Position numbers and translations under genes: made by a program. Below, one piece after another: positions 8,150-16,988 of a stretch of DNA of 56,743 bases. Source of the stretch: CAZVKN01 sp964627035 (GTDB taxonomy: Bacteria > Electryoneota > AABM5-125-24 > Hatepunaeales > Hatepunaeaceae); the NCBI GenBank assembly GCA_964627035.1, contig CAZVKN010000017.1:1-56743 (forward strand), in the 5' to 3' direction. The notes beneath the pieces are model-generated. The model had not been told where the DNA came from. It searched no databases and saw only the letters and a list, made by a program, of their open reading frames with translations. How positions within the stretch are numbered: position 1 is the first letter of the stretch; each line of letters opens with the position of its first letter.

Positions 8150-8599
8150 ATGGAACGTACTTTACTAATAATAAAACCTGACGGAGTGCGCAAGCGTCTC
8201 ATCGGTGAGATCCTGCGTCGCGTCGAGAGCAGCGGTTTGACGATCAAGGTGATGAAGATGATTCAGCTTGATCGCAAGACCGCCGGGCGTTTTTACGGCA
8301 TCCATCGGGAAAAACCTTTTTTTCACAGCTTGATCGAATATATGACTTCCGGTCCGGTTGTAGTAGTTGCGCTTGAAGGTAGCAACGGCGTATCCCGACT
8401 GCGTAAATTAAACGGTAACACCAATCCTGACAAAGCGGATGAGGGAACTATTCGCCGTTTGTATGGTGAAAGTATTGAACATAACGTGGTTCACGGGTCG
8501 GATTCGACGGAAAACGGCATACTTGAGACATCGTTCTACTTCGGCTCCGCTGAGCTTGAAATGACCGGTGAGATCAAACTTGAGGAAATAGATGGCTAA
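8150..8599 (+). CDS. ndk: Nucleoside diphosphate kinase
   Basis: A 149-residue enzyme exchanging gamma-phosphates between nucleoside tri- and diphosphates. TLLIIKPDGVRKRLIGEIL opens the protein and the active-site motif NVVHGSDS contains the phosphorylated histidine. The length is slightly above the usual ~140 residues. The stop overlaps the start of the dehydrogenase gene by eight bases, so they are probably co-translated. Succinyl-CoA synthetase and NDK commonly cooperate in nucleotide balance, which fits the cluster. Confidence 0.96.
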   Translation: MERTLLIIKPDGVRKRLIGEILRRVESSGLTIKVMKMIQLDRKTAGRFYGIHREKPFFHSLIEYMTSGPVVVVALEGSNGVSRLRKLNGNTNPDKADEGTIRRLYGESIEHNVVHGSDSTENGILETSFYFGSAELEMTGEIKLEEIDG

Positions 8600-9539
8600 G
8601 GATAGCGGCAGCGGTTCCGGAAAGGACAAAATCGCTGTCATAGGCGGCGGTACAATGGGTAGAGGAATTGCTCAGGCTGCCGCTCGCCGCGGGTTGGAAG
8701 TGCTTCTGATTGAAAAAGATCCTGATCTGATGGAACGATCTATCAGCAAAATCTCAAACCGTCTCGACCGCGAAATTGCGCGATGGGCAATGACAGAATC
8801 GGACAAAAAGCTAATCCTGTCACGCATTACAGGTGGGATTGACACCGCATACATCACCGACGAGCGATACATAATCGAAGCTGTTCCGGAGGTGCTGGAG
8901 CAGAAAAGAGAAGTGTTCCGAGATCTGGATCAATACTCCAAAAACGCAGATTCGATTTTCATCACCAACACTTCAACCTTTTCAATCACCGAACTCGCAT
9001 CAGAGATGACACACAGTAACCGGGTGATCGGAATGCACTTTCTGAATCCGGTACAGAAGTCACAGGTGGTTGAGCTGGTCAGAGGTTTGAACACATCACA
9101 GGATACGTTCAACAAAGCGTCCAACCTCGCAAAAAGATTGGAGCGCACGGCTATCGAAGTATTCGAGTCTCCCGGTTATGTCACTACACGTGTAATGATG
9201 CCGTTGGTTAACGAGGCTATTCAGGTGTTGATGGAAGGTGTCGCATCGGCTGAAGATATTGACACAGCGATCAAGCTCGGCTATGAGCTTACGCTGGGTC
9301 CTTTGGAAATGGCAGATGAAATCGGTCTCGATTCTGTGCTGAGCTGGCTGGAGACTCTGTTCCACGATCTCGGGGACATGAAGTACAGACCGTGTCCGCT
9401 ATTGCGGATGCTGGTCAGAGCAGGTAACCTCGGTGTCAAGACCGGACGTGGCTTCTTCCGCTATGACGATGAAGGAAACAGAATCCCCGGCTCAGGACAG
9501 ACTGCCGCGAGCTTTGAACGGTTTTTCAAAGAAGGATAG
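8592..9539 (+). CDS. 3-hydroxyacyl-CoA dehydrogenase family protein
   Basis: A 315-residue NAD-dependent dehydrogenase. The N-terminal Rossmann motif GGGTMGRGIAQAAARRGLEV is followed by an acidic residue two positions on, favouring NAD. ITNTSTFSITELA, GMHFLNPVQKSQVVELVRG and the C-terminal helical domain (ESPGYVTTRVMMPLVNEAI, GLKTGRGFFRY-like GVKTGRGFFRYD) match 3-hydroxybutyryl-CoA/3-hydroxyacyl-CoA dehydrogenases. It stands alone, without enoyl-CoA hydratase or thiolase genes beside it. Whether it works in butyrate-type fermentation or fatty-acid oxidation cannot be decided here. Confidence 0.9.
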   Translation: MAKDSGSGSGKDKIAVIGGGTMGRGIAQAAARRGLEVLLIEKDPDLMERSISKISNRLDREIARWAMTESDKKLILSRITGGIDTAYITDERYIIEAVPEVLEQKREVFRDLDQYSKNADSIFITNTSTFSITELASEMTHSNRVIGMHFLNPVQKSQVVELVRGLNTSQDTFNKASNLAKRLERTAIEVFESPGYVTTRVMMPLVNEAIQVLMEGVASAEDIDTAIKLGYELTLGPLEMADEIGLDSVLSWLETLFHDLGDMKYRPCPLLRMLVRAGNLGVKTGRGFFRYDDEGNRIPGSGQTAASFERFFKEG

Positions 9540-9587
9540 TTTGCACTATCCTCGGGAGCAGTGACAGAAATGTCCACACTCCCTTGG

Positions 9588-9629
9588 AGCACGGACATTC
9601 TTGTCCGTGCTTGCCGACAGAAATGTCGG
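9588..9629. repeat. Two adjacent hairpins with GACATTTCTGTC-type cores
   Basis: Hairpin one has arms 9588-9597 and 9602-9611 (AGCACGGACA type) with loop TTCT. Hairpin two has arms CCGACA (9614-9619) and TGTCGG (9624-9629) with loop GAAA. A decayed third copy lies at 9561-9576. The block occupies the gap between the dehydrogenase and the efflux genes. Confidence 0.75.
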
Positions 9630-9682
9630 TACTCCCTATTTTTCGACTTTACTTTCATGACCACTTTAATCCAGTCAACATA

Positions 9683-10738
9683 GTGCATTTAACAACCCGA
9701 ATATTGATTATTGTCCTCTCGATCTCACTCTTTATTAGCTGTGAGATCAAATTCGGCAAGGATAAGGAGGAGAGCGAACCGCCCGCTGCGGTTCCTGTTA
9801 CCGTTAATGTTGTGTCTCAAGGTGATATCTCCACCTATCTCCGCTTAAATTCTCTGCTTCAGGCTAACCGGGAGATTGAGATTTTTTCCCGCTCGGTCGG
9901 AAGAGTGACTGAGCTAAATGTGGAGGAGGGTGACAATGTCCTACAGGGCGATTCATTGACGAAACTGGAGGATAACGAACAGAAGCTCGCAGTTGAAAGG
10001 GCTGCAGCGACCGTCAAACGAGAGCAGGTTGCACTTGAAAGGTTGGAGCGGCTTCACAGCCATGAGCAGAGAATGGTTTCCGATGATGACTACGAAATAG
10101 CAAAGCTTGCGCTGCATCAGGCTGAGCTTGGGCTGCAGGAAGCAGAGTTAGCACTTGAATACACGCTCATACGCGCTCCCTTCAGCGGAACAATCACCGA
10201 ACGGCTTATAGATTTGGGAGATCGTGTGGATTTGAGTCGTCCACTGTTCAAACTGGTTGATCACCACACGCTTCGTGTTGACACATGGATTGCCGAAGCG
10301 GATGTGTCTTACCTTTCCATTGGGCAGAATGCTGCACTTATTCCATCAGGTAACTCTCCCGACACATTAACAGCAAGATTGATCCGGCTAAGTCCGGTCG
10401 TTGATCAGGTCTATGGAAAGATTAAAGCTACATTCGAGCTGCGCAACCGTAAGGGAAATGTACGACCCGGGCAGTTCGTCGAACTTAGCCTCGTGTTGGA
10501 CACCCACCGTAACAGCATCATAATTCCCAAACGGGCGCTCGTTCACGAAGCCGGTAAACCGACCGTCTATCTTGTGCAGGACACGCTCTCACACCGACGG
10601 AAAGTCACAACCGGAATTGAGACCGGAGATGTCATTGAGATCCTGTCAGGATTGAGTGTCGGAGACAGCGTCATTGTAGAAGGACAGGCAACTCTCCGCG
10701 ACAGCACACATATTCAGGTTATCCAGCCGCTACAATGA
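9683..10738 (+). CDS. RND efflux periplasmic adaptor (HlyD/MFP family)
   Basis: A ~351-residue membrane-fusion protein. A hydrophobic leader RILIIVLSISLFISC ends in a likely lipobox cysteine, predicting an inner-membrane-anchored lipoprotein. A split lipoyl domain (SRSVGRVTELNVEEGDNVLQGD ... IRAPFSGTITERLIDLGDRV, shown here by its ends) flanks a helical hairpin (ERAAATVKREQVALERLERL). Beta-barrel and membrane-proximal parts follow. I chose the GTG at 9683 because the upstream in-frame extension from 9584 is encoded by hairpin repeats. The stop overlaps the pump gene (ATGA). No outer-membrane TolC-like gene is adjacent. Confidence 0.88.
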   Translation: MHLTTRILIIVLSISLFISCEIKFGKDKEESEPPAAVPVTVNVVSQGDISTYLRLNSLLQANREIEIFSRSVGRVTELNVEEGDNVLQGDSLTKLEDNEQKLAVERAAATVKREQVALERLERLHSHEQRMVSDDDYEIAKLALHQAELGLQEAELALEYTLIRAPFSGTITERLIDLGDRVDLSRPLFKLVDHHTLRVDTWIAEADVSYLSIGQNAALIPSGNSPDTLTARLIRLSPVVDQVYGKIKATFELRNRKGNVRPGQFVELSLVLDTHRNSIIIPKRALVHEAGKPTVYLVQDTLSHRRKVTTGIETGDVIEILSGLSVGDSVIVEGQATLRDSTHIQVIQPLQ

Positions 10739-13700
10739 AGGAGGAAGTTTCTCCCGAAGTAAGTGGTTCTCTATATCACTTTCCAATCCGCAGACCTGTA
10801 ACCATCACAATGGCGGTTATGACCGCTGTGGTGTTTGGTGTCCTTTCCTATAGGCTGCTGCCGATTAATCTGATGCCCAAAATCAGCTATCCGTCACTCA
10901 CCGTTCGCACCGAATATCCTGGAGCAGCCCCTGAAGAGGTCGAGAGCAGCATCACACATCCTCTTGAGCAGTCGCTCGGAGTGGTTCGCAATCTGGCGCA
11001 GATGTCATCCTCGTCGCGAGCGGAGATTTGCGATGTACTGCTGGAATTTGACTGGAACAGCGATATGGACAAGGCTACTCAGGATGTGCGTGAGAAGCTG
11101 GATGTCGTTTTCCTCCCCGAAGATGCCAAGCCGCCTCTCATCCTCCGTTACGACCCGTCTCTGGATCCGATCATTCGCATCGGTTTGACTTCCGATTCGC
11201 TGAATCTGCTGGAGCTGCGTCAATTGACAAAAGAAATGATAAAGCGTGAGCTGGACAAGCTGCCGGGTGTAGCGGCGGTTAAGGTGAAAGGTGGAGATGA
11301 AGCCGAGATTACGGTGGCAATGAATGCGAAGAAACTGGATCTGATGAACATTCCGGTTGATCTGATACTCAAGCGATTGGCATCCGAAAATGTGAACCTG
11401 TCCGGAGGGCATCTGCAGGAAGGGGATTCCGAATACATCATCCGCACACTGAACGAGTTCCGCCAAATTGATGAAATTTCGGAAATCGTTGTTGATGTCG
11501 GTTCAGGTGGACAGATACGGTTGAAGGATGTCGCTGATGTCAGGATGACAGCGAAAGAACGAACCACCATCACACGCGTGAACGGCAAAGAGTCGGTCGA
11601 AATTGAGATATTCAAAGAGTCCGATGCAAATCCGATTGCTGTGTCGGAACTGGTGAAACGTACGTTCTTTGGCAGCGATGAACGGAAAGCCGTTGAAAGT
11701 GATGAAAAGGATCAATCAAAGAAGAGCAAAAAAGGAAAAGACAGTAAGAAGAAGCACCGAAGAGGTGTTAGACCGTTAAGCGAACGGTTGACGGATCGCG
11801 TACAAATCCATATCCTTACCAATCAAGCCGACTTCATCAAGCGTTCCATTGAGCACGTCAAATCATCGGCACTCATCGGAGGATTGCTGGCTGTGATAGT
11901 TCTGCTTCTATTTCTCGGCAGAATGCAGGATACGTTTGCCGTTGCACTCGTTATTCCGGTTTCACTCCTCTGCACATTCGCCGCCATGCACATGGTCGGC
12001 GTAACTATGAACATAATGTCTCTCGGAGGACTCGCACTCGGTATCGGCATGATGGTTGACAACGCAATTGTTGTGATAGAGTCTATCCACCGACGGCGCG
12101 AACAGGGGGACTCCATCGTAGAGGCTGCAGTCAAAGGTACGAAAACGGTCGGTGGAGCGGTTACTGCATCCACCCTGACAACAATAGTTGTCTTCTTCCC
12201 GATAGTGTTTGTGAAGGGAGTCGCCGGACAAATCTTTGGCGATATGGCACTGACGGTGATCATCTCGCTATCGGTATCGCTGATGGTAGCTCTGTTTGTG
12301 ATCCCTATGCTAATCACGAGAAGAATAACTCAAACTGCTGACGAAGGAGATAAAACAAATTCTTCCCTAAACATGACCATCGGTCAGCCGTGGAGAGAAC
12401 TTAAATCAGGATTCAGCCGCTGGAATCGGTTAAGAGTCGGTTGGCAGACAGTGTCATTCCTTTTCGTCGCTGTGTATCTGATTCTGAGAGCTTTAATAGG
12501 TTGGTATTTGTGGCTGCTGTATTGGATTATCATGGGGTTTGTTTTAATTGTCAAGTGGTCATACAACCGCTTCAGACAGTTGCGGGAGAACGCACCGACA
12601 CTAAACTGGCTCAGATGGGGACATCACTTCCGCAACCTGATCGGGTTTCTAACGTCACTTTACCTCACCTTCCTGAAGGTTCTTCTACGACAATCGGGAG
12701 TAATTCTGTTTCTAATAGTGGTGCTGTGTGTCGTTTCATTCTCATGGATATTCCCCCAACTCGGAGGTGAACTGATTCCGGAAGTCAGTCAGGGTGTGGT
12801 TGACATCGAGCTGTCACTGCCGGTCGGAACAGTTCTTGAACGAACTGCAAAATCTTCTCTATCCATTGAGGAACTGCTCAGTACTTTACCTGATGTTGAG
12901 AAGGTGTCCAGTCGAACCGGTGGCGATCTGCTCACAGCCGAAGCCGACTTTCAAGGTGTTCACAACTCCGTGCTGACCATCCTGATCAAGCCGTCAGGAG
13001 ACATGGAGTCCAAGGAGTCCGGAATTCTGTCAAAGGTGCGGAACCAGGTTCAAAACATTCCTTCACTCGGCATGGTTGCAACTCACCCGACACTGTTCTC
13101 ATTCAAACAACCGTTAGAAATCGTTATCAAGGACAACAACCTTGAACGGCTGCGTCAGCGTGGATTGGCGATTGAAGCACGTCTGACAAACATGCCGATA
13201 CTGACGGATGTCGAGTCAACCATTCAACGCGGCTATCCGGAGATCAGCATTCGCTTCGACCGAATCCGCCTCGCCAGACTTGGCTTGGCGCCGCGTGACG
13301 TTGCAGAGCGCATCAAGACATCGCTTCTTGGTAAAGTACCGACTCGATTTCGGCAGGATGAACAGCGGATTGACATTCGTGTTCAACTGTCGGAGGATGA
13401 TCGCAAATCGCTTGAGCAGTTGAGAAGGCTGATCATCAATCCCGGTGCACCGATTCCGGTCACGTTGTCAGAAGTAGCTAACCTGAACCTACGCGAGGGA
13501 CCTGCCGAGATCAATCGCGTTAGCGGAACTCGTGCTGCAATAATCACTGCCGCACTGCACAATGCAGATCTTAAAACGGCTACGATTGAAGTAGAGCGCC
13601 AACTGAACTCACTTGGGCTGGTCGAAGGTTCCGATTACGCAATCACAGGACAGCGACGCGAGATGGAGGAATCATTGGGATCGCTTAAGTTTGCGTTGCT

Positions 13701-14181
13701 GCTGGCGGTATTTCTGGTTTATGTCGTTATGGCGTCCCAGTTTGAGTCGCTGCTACACCCGTTTTTGATACTGTTGACGATTCCATTGACAGCAGGAGGC
13801 ATCATCCCGATATTGTGGGCACTAAACATGCCGATGTCGGTGATGGTGTTCCTCGGGTTGATCGTGCTGGTGGGGATTGTGGTAAACGATTCGATTGTAT
13901 TGGTTGATTACACAAATCAGCTTGTGAGGAAGGGGATTGCGGTTCGCGAGGCGGTAATTTCCGCAGCAGGTGACCGTTTCCGCCCGATTATGATGACATC
14001 GGTGACGACAATTTTTGCGCTGCTACCGATGGCGTTCGGAGTCGGCGAAGGAGTCGAGATGCGGAGACCGATGGCGATCACGGTCATTTTCGGGCTAATC
14101 ATTTCAACGATGGTATCTTTAATCTTGATTCCGATGCTATATCGGTCGGTGAGTGGGAAAGTTGGCAAGTTAACAAGTTAG
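10735..14181 (+). CDS. RND efflux pump (AcrB/HAE-type)
   Basis: A 1148-residue inner-membrane proton-driven transporter. It shows the duplicated RND fold: TM1 (PVTITMAVMTAVVFGVLSY), porter loops (YPGAAPEEVESSITHPLEQ), the TM4 region GIGMMVDNAIVVIESIHRRR with its proton-relay Asp, and the second-half equivalents (IVLVGIVVNDSIVLVDY). It is ~100 residues longer than typical. One insertion near residues 310-345 is very Lys/Ser-rich (KKSKKGKDSKKKHRR). Another after TM6 (residues ~530-640) adds two hydrophobic segments before the usual TM7. It is translationally coupled to its adaptor. The substrate is unknown. Confidence 0.92.
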   Translation: MKEEVSPEVSGSLYHFPIRRPVTITMAVMTAVVFGVLSYRLLPINLMPKISYPSLTVRTEYPGAAPEEVESSITHPLEQSLGVVRNLAQMSSSSRAEICDVLLEFDWNSDMDKATQDVREKLDVVFLPEDAKPPLILRYDPSLDPIIRIGLTSDSLNLLELRQLTKEMIKRELDKLPGVAAVKVKGGDEAEITVAMNAKKLDLMNIPVDLILKRLASENVNLSGGHLQEGDSEYIIRTLNEFRQIDEISEIVVDVGSGGQIRLKDVADVRMTAKERTTITRVNGKESVEIEIFKESDANPIAVSELVKRTFFGSDERKAVESDEKDQSKKSKKGKDSKKKHRRGVRPLSERLTDRVQIHILTNQADFIKRSIEHVKSSALIGGLLAVIVLLLFLGRMQDTFAVALVIPVSLLCTFAAMHMVGVTMNIMSLGGLALGIGMMVDNAIVVIESIHRRREQGDSIVEAAVKGTKTVGGAVTASTLTTIVVFFPIVFVKGVAGQIFGDMALTVIISLSVSLMVALFVIPMLITRRITQTADEGDKTNSSLNMTIGQPWRELKSGFSRWNRLRVGWQTVSFLFVAVYLILRALIGWYLWLLYWIIMGFVLIVKWSYNRFRQLRENAPTLNWLRWGHHFRNLIGFLTSLYLTFLKVLLRQSGVILFLIVVLCVVSFSWIFPQLGGELIPEVSQGVVDIELSLPVGTVLERTAKSSLSIEELLSTLPDVEKVSSRTGGDLLTAEADFQGVHNSVLTILIKPSGDMESKESGILSKVRNQVQNIPSLGMVATHPTLFSFKQPLEIVIKDNNLERLRQRGLAIEARLTNMPILTDVESTIQRGYPEISIRFDRIRLARLGLAPRDVAERIKTSLLGKVPTRFRQDEQRIDIRVQLSEDDRKSLEQLRRLIINPGAPIPVTLSEVANLNLREGPAEINRVSGTRAAIITAALHNADLKTATIEVERQLNSLGLVEGSDYAITGQRREMEESLGSLKFALLLAVFLVYVVMASQFESLLHPFLILLTIPLTAGGIIPILWALNMPMSVMVFLGLIVLVGIVVNDSIVLVDYTNQLVRKGIAVREAVISAAGDRFRPIMMTSVTTIFALLPMAFGVGEGVEMRRPMAITVIFGLIISTMVSLILIPMLYRSVSGKVGKLTS

Positions 14182-14228
14182 CTGTGTGGAAGATTGTAGC
14201 TCAGTTTTTCCGAAGCCGGGATTTTAAT

Positions 14229-14313
14229 TGTCATTACGAGGAATGAAATGACGAAGTAATCTCCTCCGTTATCATGATAGATTGCCACACGCACCACGTG
14301 GGTTCGCAATGAC
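14229..14313. repeat. GTCATTGCGAG-type palindromic element, copy 1
   Basis: Begins GTCATTACGAGGAATGAAA and ends GGTTCGCAATGAC, so the outer ends are complementary. The same element type recurs at 27864-27944. It lies between the convergent RND pump and sorting-domain genes. Confidence 0.75.
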
Positions 14314-14389
14314 AGAACGCTCTCTCTCCCTTTCTTTCTTGATAATCTGTTCAATCAGTTTAATCCGTTGTGAAACCTTTCTCGCCTTC

Positions 14390-16540
14390 TCACTTCACAA
14401 GCAACACTTTCTGCGACAGGCTCTGTTCCTCTGACTTCATCCTGATCAAATACAGCCCACTCGTCAAATCACTGCCATCCAATGTTGCACTCCACTCTCC
14501 TGCCGGACGGACTCCCGAAACCAGCCTCATTACCTGCCGACCGGAGATGTCGTACAGCTCGAGATCGAGATGTGTCTCGATTGGTAAATGGTAGCTGATA
14601 CGGGTTTGCGAGTTAAACGGATTGGGCGCGGGGGGGTATAGTACCGGAGTGTCGGAGTGGTGTGGTTCATCCAAATATACTCTGTTGGGTGTAACATTTA
14701 CCGTCCACGTCAGTGAGTCTGACTCGGTCGTGTCGGAGACGTAGGCTGTGATATTATATAGCCCTTCCGCGTCAAAGTTAACCAACACCCATGAGTTGTC
14801 GCTGATTGAGTCGCCGTCGAGTGTCCACAGAAATTGCAGCGAATCGTCATTCGGGTCGAACGGGAAGACTTCAAACTCTAATGTTGTATCTACCTCAACC
14901 GATAGCTCAAGTTGTTCAGGCATGTAGTCAACGATCAGGTCGTTGACCATCACCTGCCAGGTGACGCTGTCGGATAGCTCTCCTTGAGATGCAATGGCTG
15001 TGACCGAATGCTCCCGACCTCGCTCGAAGCGGATGGAGACGCTGTCGTTTTCTGCAATCTGCTCGTCGTTTAGCAGCCAGTGGTATTCGACCGGGTCGTC
15101 CTCGATTGCTCGGGTAGTGACTGAAAAGTCAATTGTGCTGTTGCGGCGGATGGAAAAGGAGAGGGTTTGAGGTGAGTAACTGTCTATGTACAGCTCTTCG
15201 ACATGCACAATCCACCTGATCGAGTCAGATAATGCACTGTCAGACACCGTACATTGGACTGTGTCTGCGCTGAGTTCGTCGAAGATGATTACGATTGCTG
15301 ATGTGTCGTTGGCAACTGTGTCTGGTTGGAGGGTGTCGCCGTTTTGTGTCCACAGATATCTAAGTGAATCTTCCTGCCAGTCAATAGCACTGACCGAAAA
15401 GCGCAAAGAGTCATTTAGCAGTAAACTCAAATTAAGGCTTTCAGGAATGAAGTCTGTAATCACCGGAGCAGAACGTACGGGAACAACTTTAATTAGATAT
15501 CCTCTTCTTTGAGACCAACCCACAGCATAAGCGAATCCATCCTCACCGGCAACTACAGAATAATATTGACGGGCTCCATTACCACCTCCATTATCGTTTC
15601 GATACCAAACCTGATTGCCCTCCGCGTCCGTACGTATCAACTCAGCTCTCCTGTTTGAACCCGCAATTATGAAACCACCGTCGGGCATTTCTACCAGTCC
15701 GTTTGCTTCACCGCCAACATTGTAGAGTCTTTCCCACAACCTTTCACCATTATCATTGATTCTTAAAAGGTAATGCCTGTTACCTCTGCCGCCACCGGTT
15801 GCTGCAAATCCCCCATTCCGACACGAAATCAGATCACGCAATGGTCCCTGATCATAAGTTCTTTCCCAGACTGCTTCACCATTTTCGTCTGTTTTTACAA
15901 TCAAAGATCCACCTCCTCCACGATGTCCGGCAAAGATATATCCGTTGTCAACCTCCTTAACAGCCCAGAATCTCCAACCGTCAAAGTTTTGTTCCCAGAT
16001 TAATTCTCCTTCATCGTTGAATTTCACTGCATAACAGTGATATGAACCATTTACAGTAATCCTCCCACAACCGACATAATTACCATCCTTCAATTCTATG
16101 ACAGCATAACATCTCGATGGATTTTCCAAAATCATGCTCCACAGCAGTTCACCCTCTCTATTAGTCCTGATGACAGTAAAGCGCTCTGCAGGTCCACCAT
16201 CTTTCCAACCTCCCAATAAAAAACCACCATCATCACACTGGATAACAGAGTAACATTCGCAAAATGTCCACTCTTGTGGACGATAAATGTACTGGTTCGT
16301 TAAATCGCCGTGTTCATTAGTAATAATTAACCAGAAGAAACTCACATTCTGATTGAAACTACCTGTACGTCCAGCTAACGCAAAGCCATCATCTAATTTA
16401 TAAACATCTTTAAGCCAACCGAGGCTATCTCTCGCACCCACGTAATAACGCTCCCACATGTTACCGGGCTGCGCGTAAACAGTGTGACAGAATAAGAATA
16501 TTGCAAGTATACATTGATATAATAATAATAAACGACTCAT
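14390..16540 (-). CDS. Secreted propeller/Ig-like protein with type IX sorting domain (unit 1)
   Basis: A 716-residue exported protein. A signal peptide (LLLYQCILAIFLFCHTVYAQ) is followed by ~340 residues of repeated blades (SVIQCDDGGFLLGGW, AVIELKDGNYVGCGR, GGFIIAGSNRR), like delta-60/PQQ-type beta-propellers. About three Ig/PKD-like beta domains follow (DTLQPDTVANDTSA, DDPVEYHWLLNDEQIAEND, FLWTLDGDSISDNSWVLVNF). It ends with a sorting domain: YPPAPNPFNSQTRISYHLP, LELYDISGRQV, SGLYLIRM, VLLVK. The Ig part is almost identical to the genes at 16987 and 25603 while the propeller and terminal domain differ. It probably acts as a surface or secreted protein; no ligand or activity can be named. 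Confidence 0.85.
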   Translation of the reverse strand: MSRLLLLYQCILAIFLFCHTVYAQPGNMWERYYVGARDSLGWLKDVYKLDDGFALAGRTGSFNQNVSFFWLIITNEHGDLTNQYIYRPQEWTFCECYSVIQCDDGGFLLGGWKDGGPAERFTVIRTNREGELLWSMILENPSRCYAVIELKDGNYVGCGRITVNGSYHCYAVKFNDEGELIWEQNFDGWRFWAVKEVDNGYIFAGHRGGGGSLIVKTDENGEAVWERTYDQGPLRDLISCRNGGFAATGGGRGNRHYLLRINDNGERLWERLYNVGGEANGLVEMPDGGFIIAGSNRRAELIRTDAEGNQVWYRNDNGGGNGARQYYSVVAGEDGFAYAVGWSQRRGYLIKVVPVRSAPVITDFIPESLNLSLLLNDSLRFSVSAIDWQEDSLRYLWTQNGDTLQPDTVANDTSAIVIIFDELSADTVQCTVSDSALSDSIRWIVHVEELYIDSYSPQTLSFSIRRNSTIDFSVTTRAIEDDPVEYHWLLNDEQIAENDSVSIRFERGREHSVTAIASQGELSDSVTWQVMVNDLIVDYMPEQLELSVEVDTTLEFEVFPFDPNDDSLQFLWTLDGDSISDNSWVLVNFDAEGLYNITAYVSDTTESDSLTWTVNVTPNRVYLDEPHHSDTPVLYPPAPNPFNSQTRISYHLPIETHLDLELYDISGRQVMRLVSGVRPAGEWSATLDGSDLTSGLYLIRMKSEEQSLSQKVLLVK

Positions 16541-16564
16541 GATTGTCTCTTCTCAAGTAAGTTT

Positions 16565-16592
16565 GTGCAAGGGAGCTTCTGCTCCCTTGCAC
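16565..16592 (-). promoter_or_regulatory. Perfect hairpin between small gene and sorting-domain gene (unit 1)
   Basis: Twelve-base arms (GTGCAAGGGAGC and its complement) around a four-base loop, 24 bases upstream of the ATG of the 16540 gene and just after the small gene. There is no following T-tract. The position is equivalent to the hairpins at 19298-19329 and 25538-25570, whose sequences differ. Confidence 0.8.
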
Positions 16593-16605
16593 AGTTTCAC
16601 TTCTA

Positions 16606-16907
16606 TCAATTGTCCTCAACATCCCAAAGGAAATGCGTGACACTGTTTGAATGAATAGAAGGGTTTGTGGGTGGGTCAATTGTGACAATGTCATCATTTC
16701 ATCACCAACATCCCAACCGTTTTCGTCTTTCCAAAGGATTGCGACGTCTCCCCGAGGCAGATCCTCTATCGGGCCCAGATCGTCTGAGACGTCAACGGTG
16801 TATGCAGTATCCGCTCTTGCGTTCCTGTGCAACACATGCACACCAATTCCAACTGCCGTCGCCAGCAGCACGACTGCGATGATCACAGCCATTATTCTTC
16901 GAGACAT
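16606..16907 (-). pseudogene. Small exported protein, frameshifted (unit 1)
   Basis: The gene starts at the ATG at 16907 behind GAGGAGG. The N-terminus MSRRIMAVIIAVVLLATAV is a membrane anchor or signal segment, followed by an acidic part (TVDVSDDLGPIEDLPRGDVA). After ENGWDVGDE the frame is lost: the sequence continues sensibly in another frame as NDDIVTIDPPTNPSIHSN and ends THFLWDVEDN at the stop 16606-16608. The change fits loss of one A from a short A run near 16693. Restored, the protein has ~100 residues. It is paralogous to the broken gene at 19342-19714. Function unknown. It could be an assembly indel rather than a true mutation. Confidence 0.65.
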
Positions 16908-16927
16908 AATTGCCTCCTCAATTAGTT

Positions 16928-16988
16928 GCACCTTTCGGTGCGTTTAAGTAACTTGGAGGCGGTAGGGACGCTCGCGAGAGCGATCCCT
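16928..16988 (-). promoter_or_regulatory. Leader hairpins upstream of small gene (unit 1)
   Basis: Two hairpins precede the small gene. The nearer (16928-16941) pairs GCACC with GGTGC; its counterpart at 19734-19749 pairs GCATC with GATGC, a compensatory change. The farther (16964-16988) pairs AGGGACGCTC with a bulged complement over a GCGA loop, and recurs at 19768-19792 with small changes. They also follow the stop of the gene at 16987 closely, so the second may serve as a transcript end. Confidence 0.6.

Noticed and set aside
8029..8247. Minus-strand frame upstream of ndk
   Set aside because: Half of it is the translated GTCATTCCCG palindrome and the other half is the reverse of ndk.
10735..14181. 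Possible fusion of two genes in the RND pump because of its length
   Set aside because: The duplicated RND halves are continuous and in the correct order; the extra length is explained by two insertions.
16461..16931. A continuous 156-residue protein covering the unit 1 small gene
   Set aside because: The last half is in the wrong frame: it reads antisense into the hairpin and the next gene's signal region, whereas the neighbouring frame gives a sensible ending at 16606.
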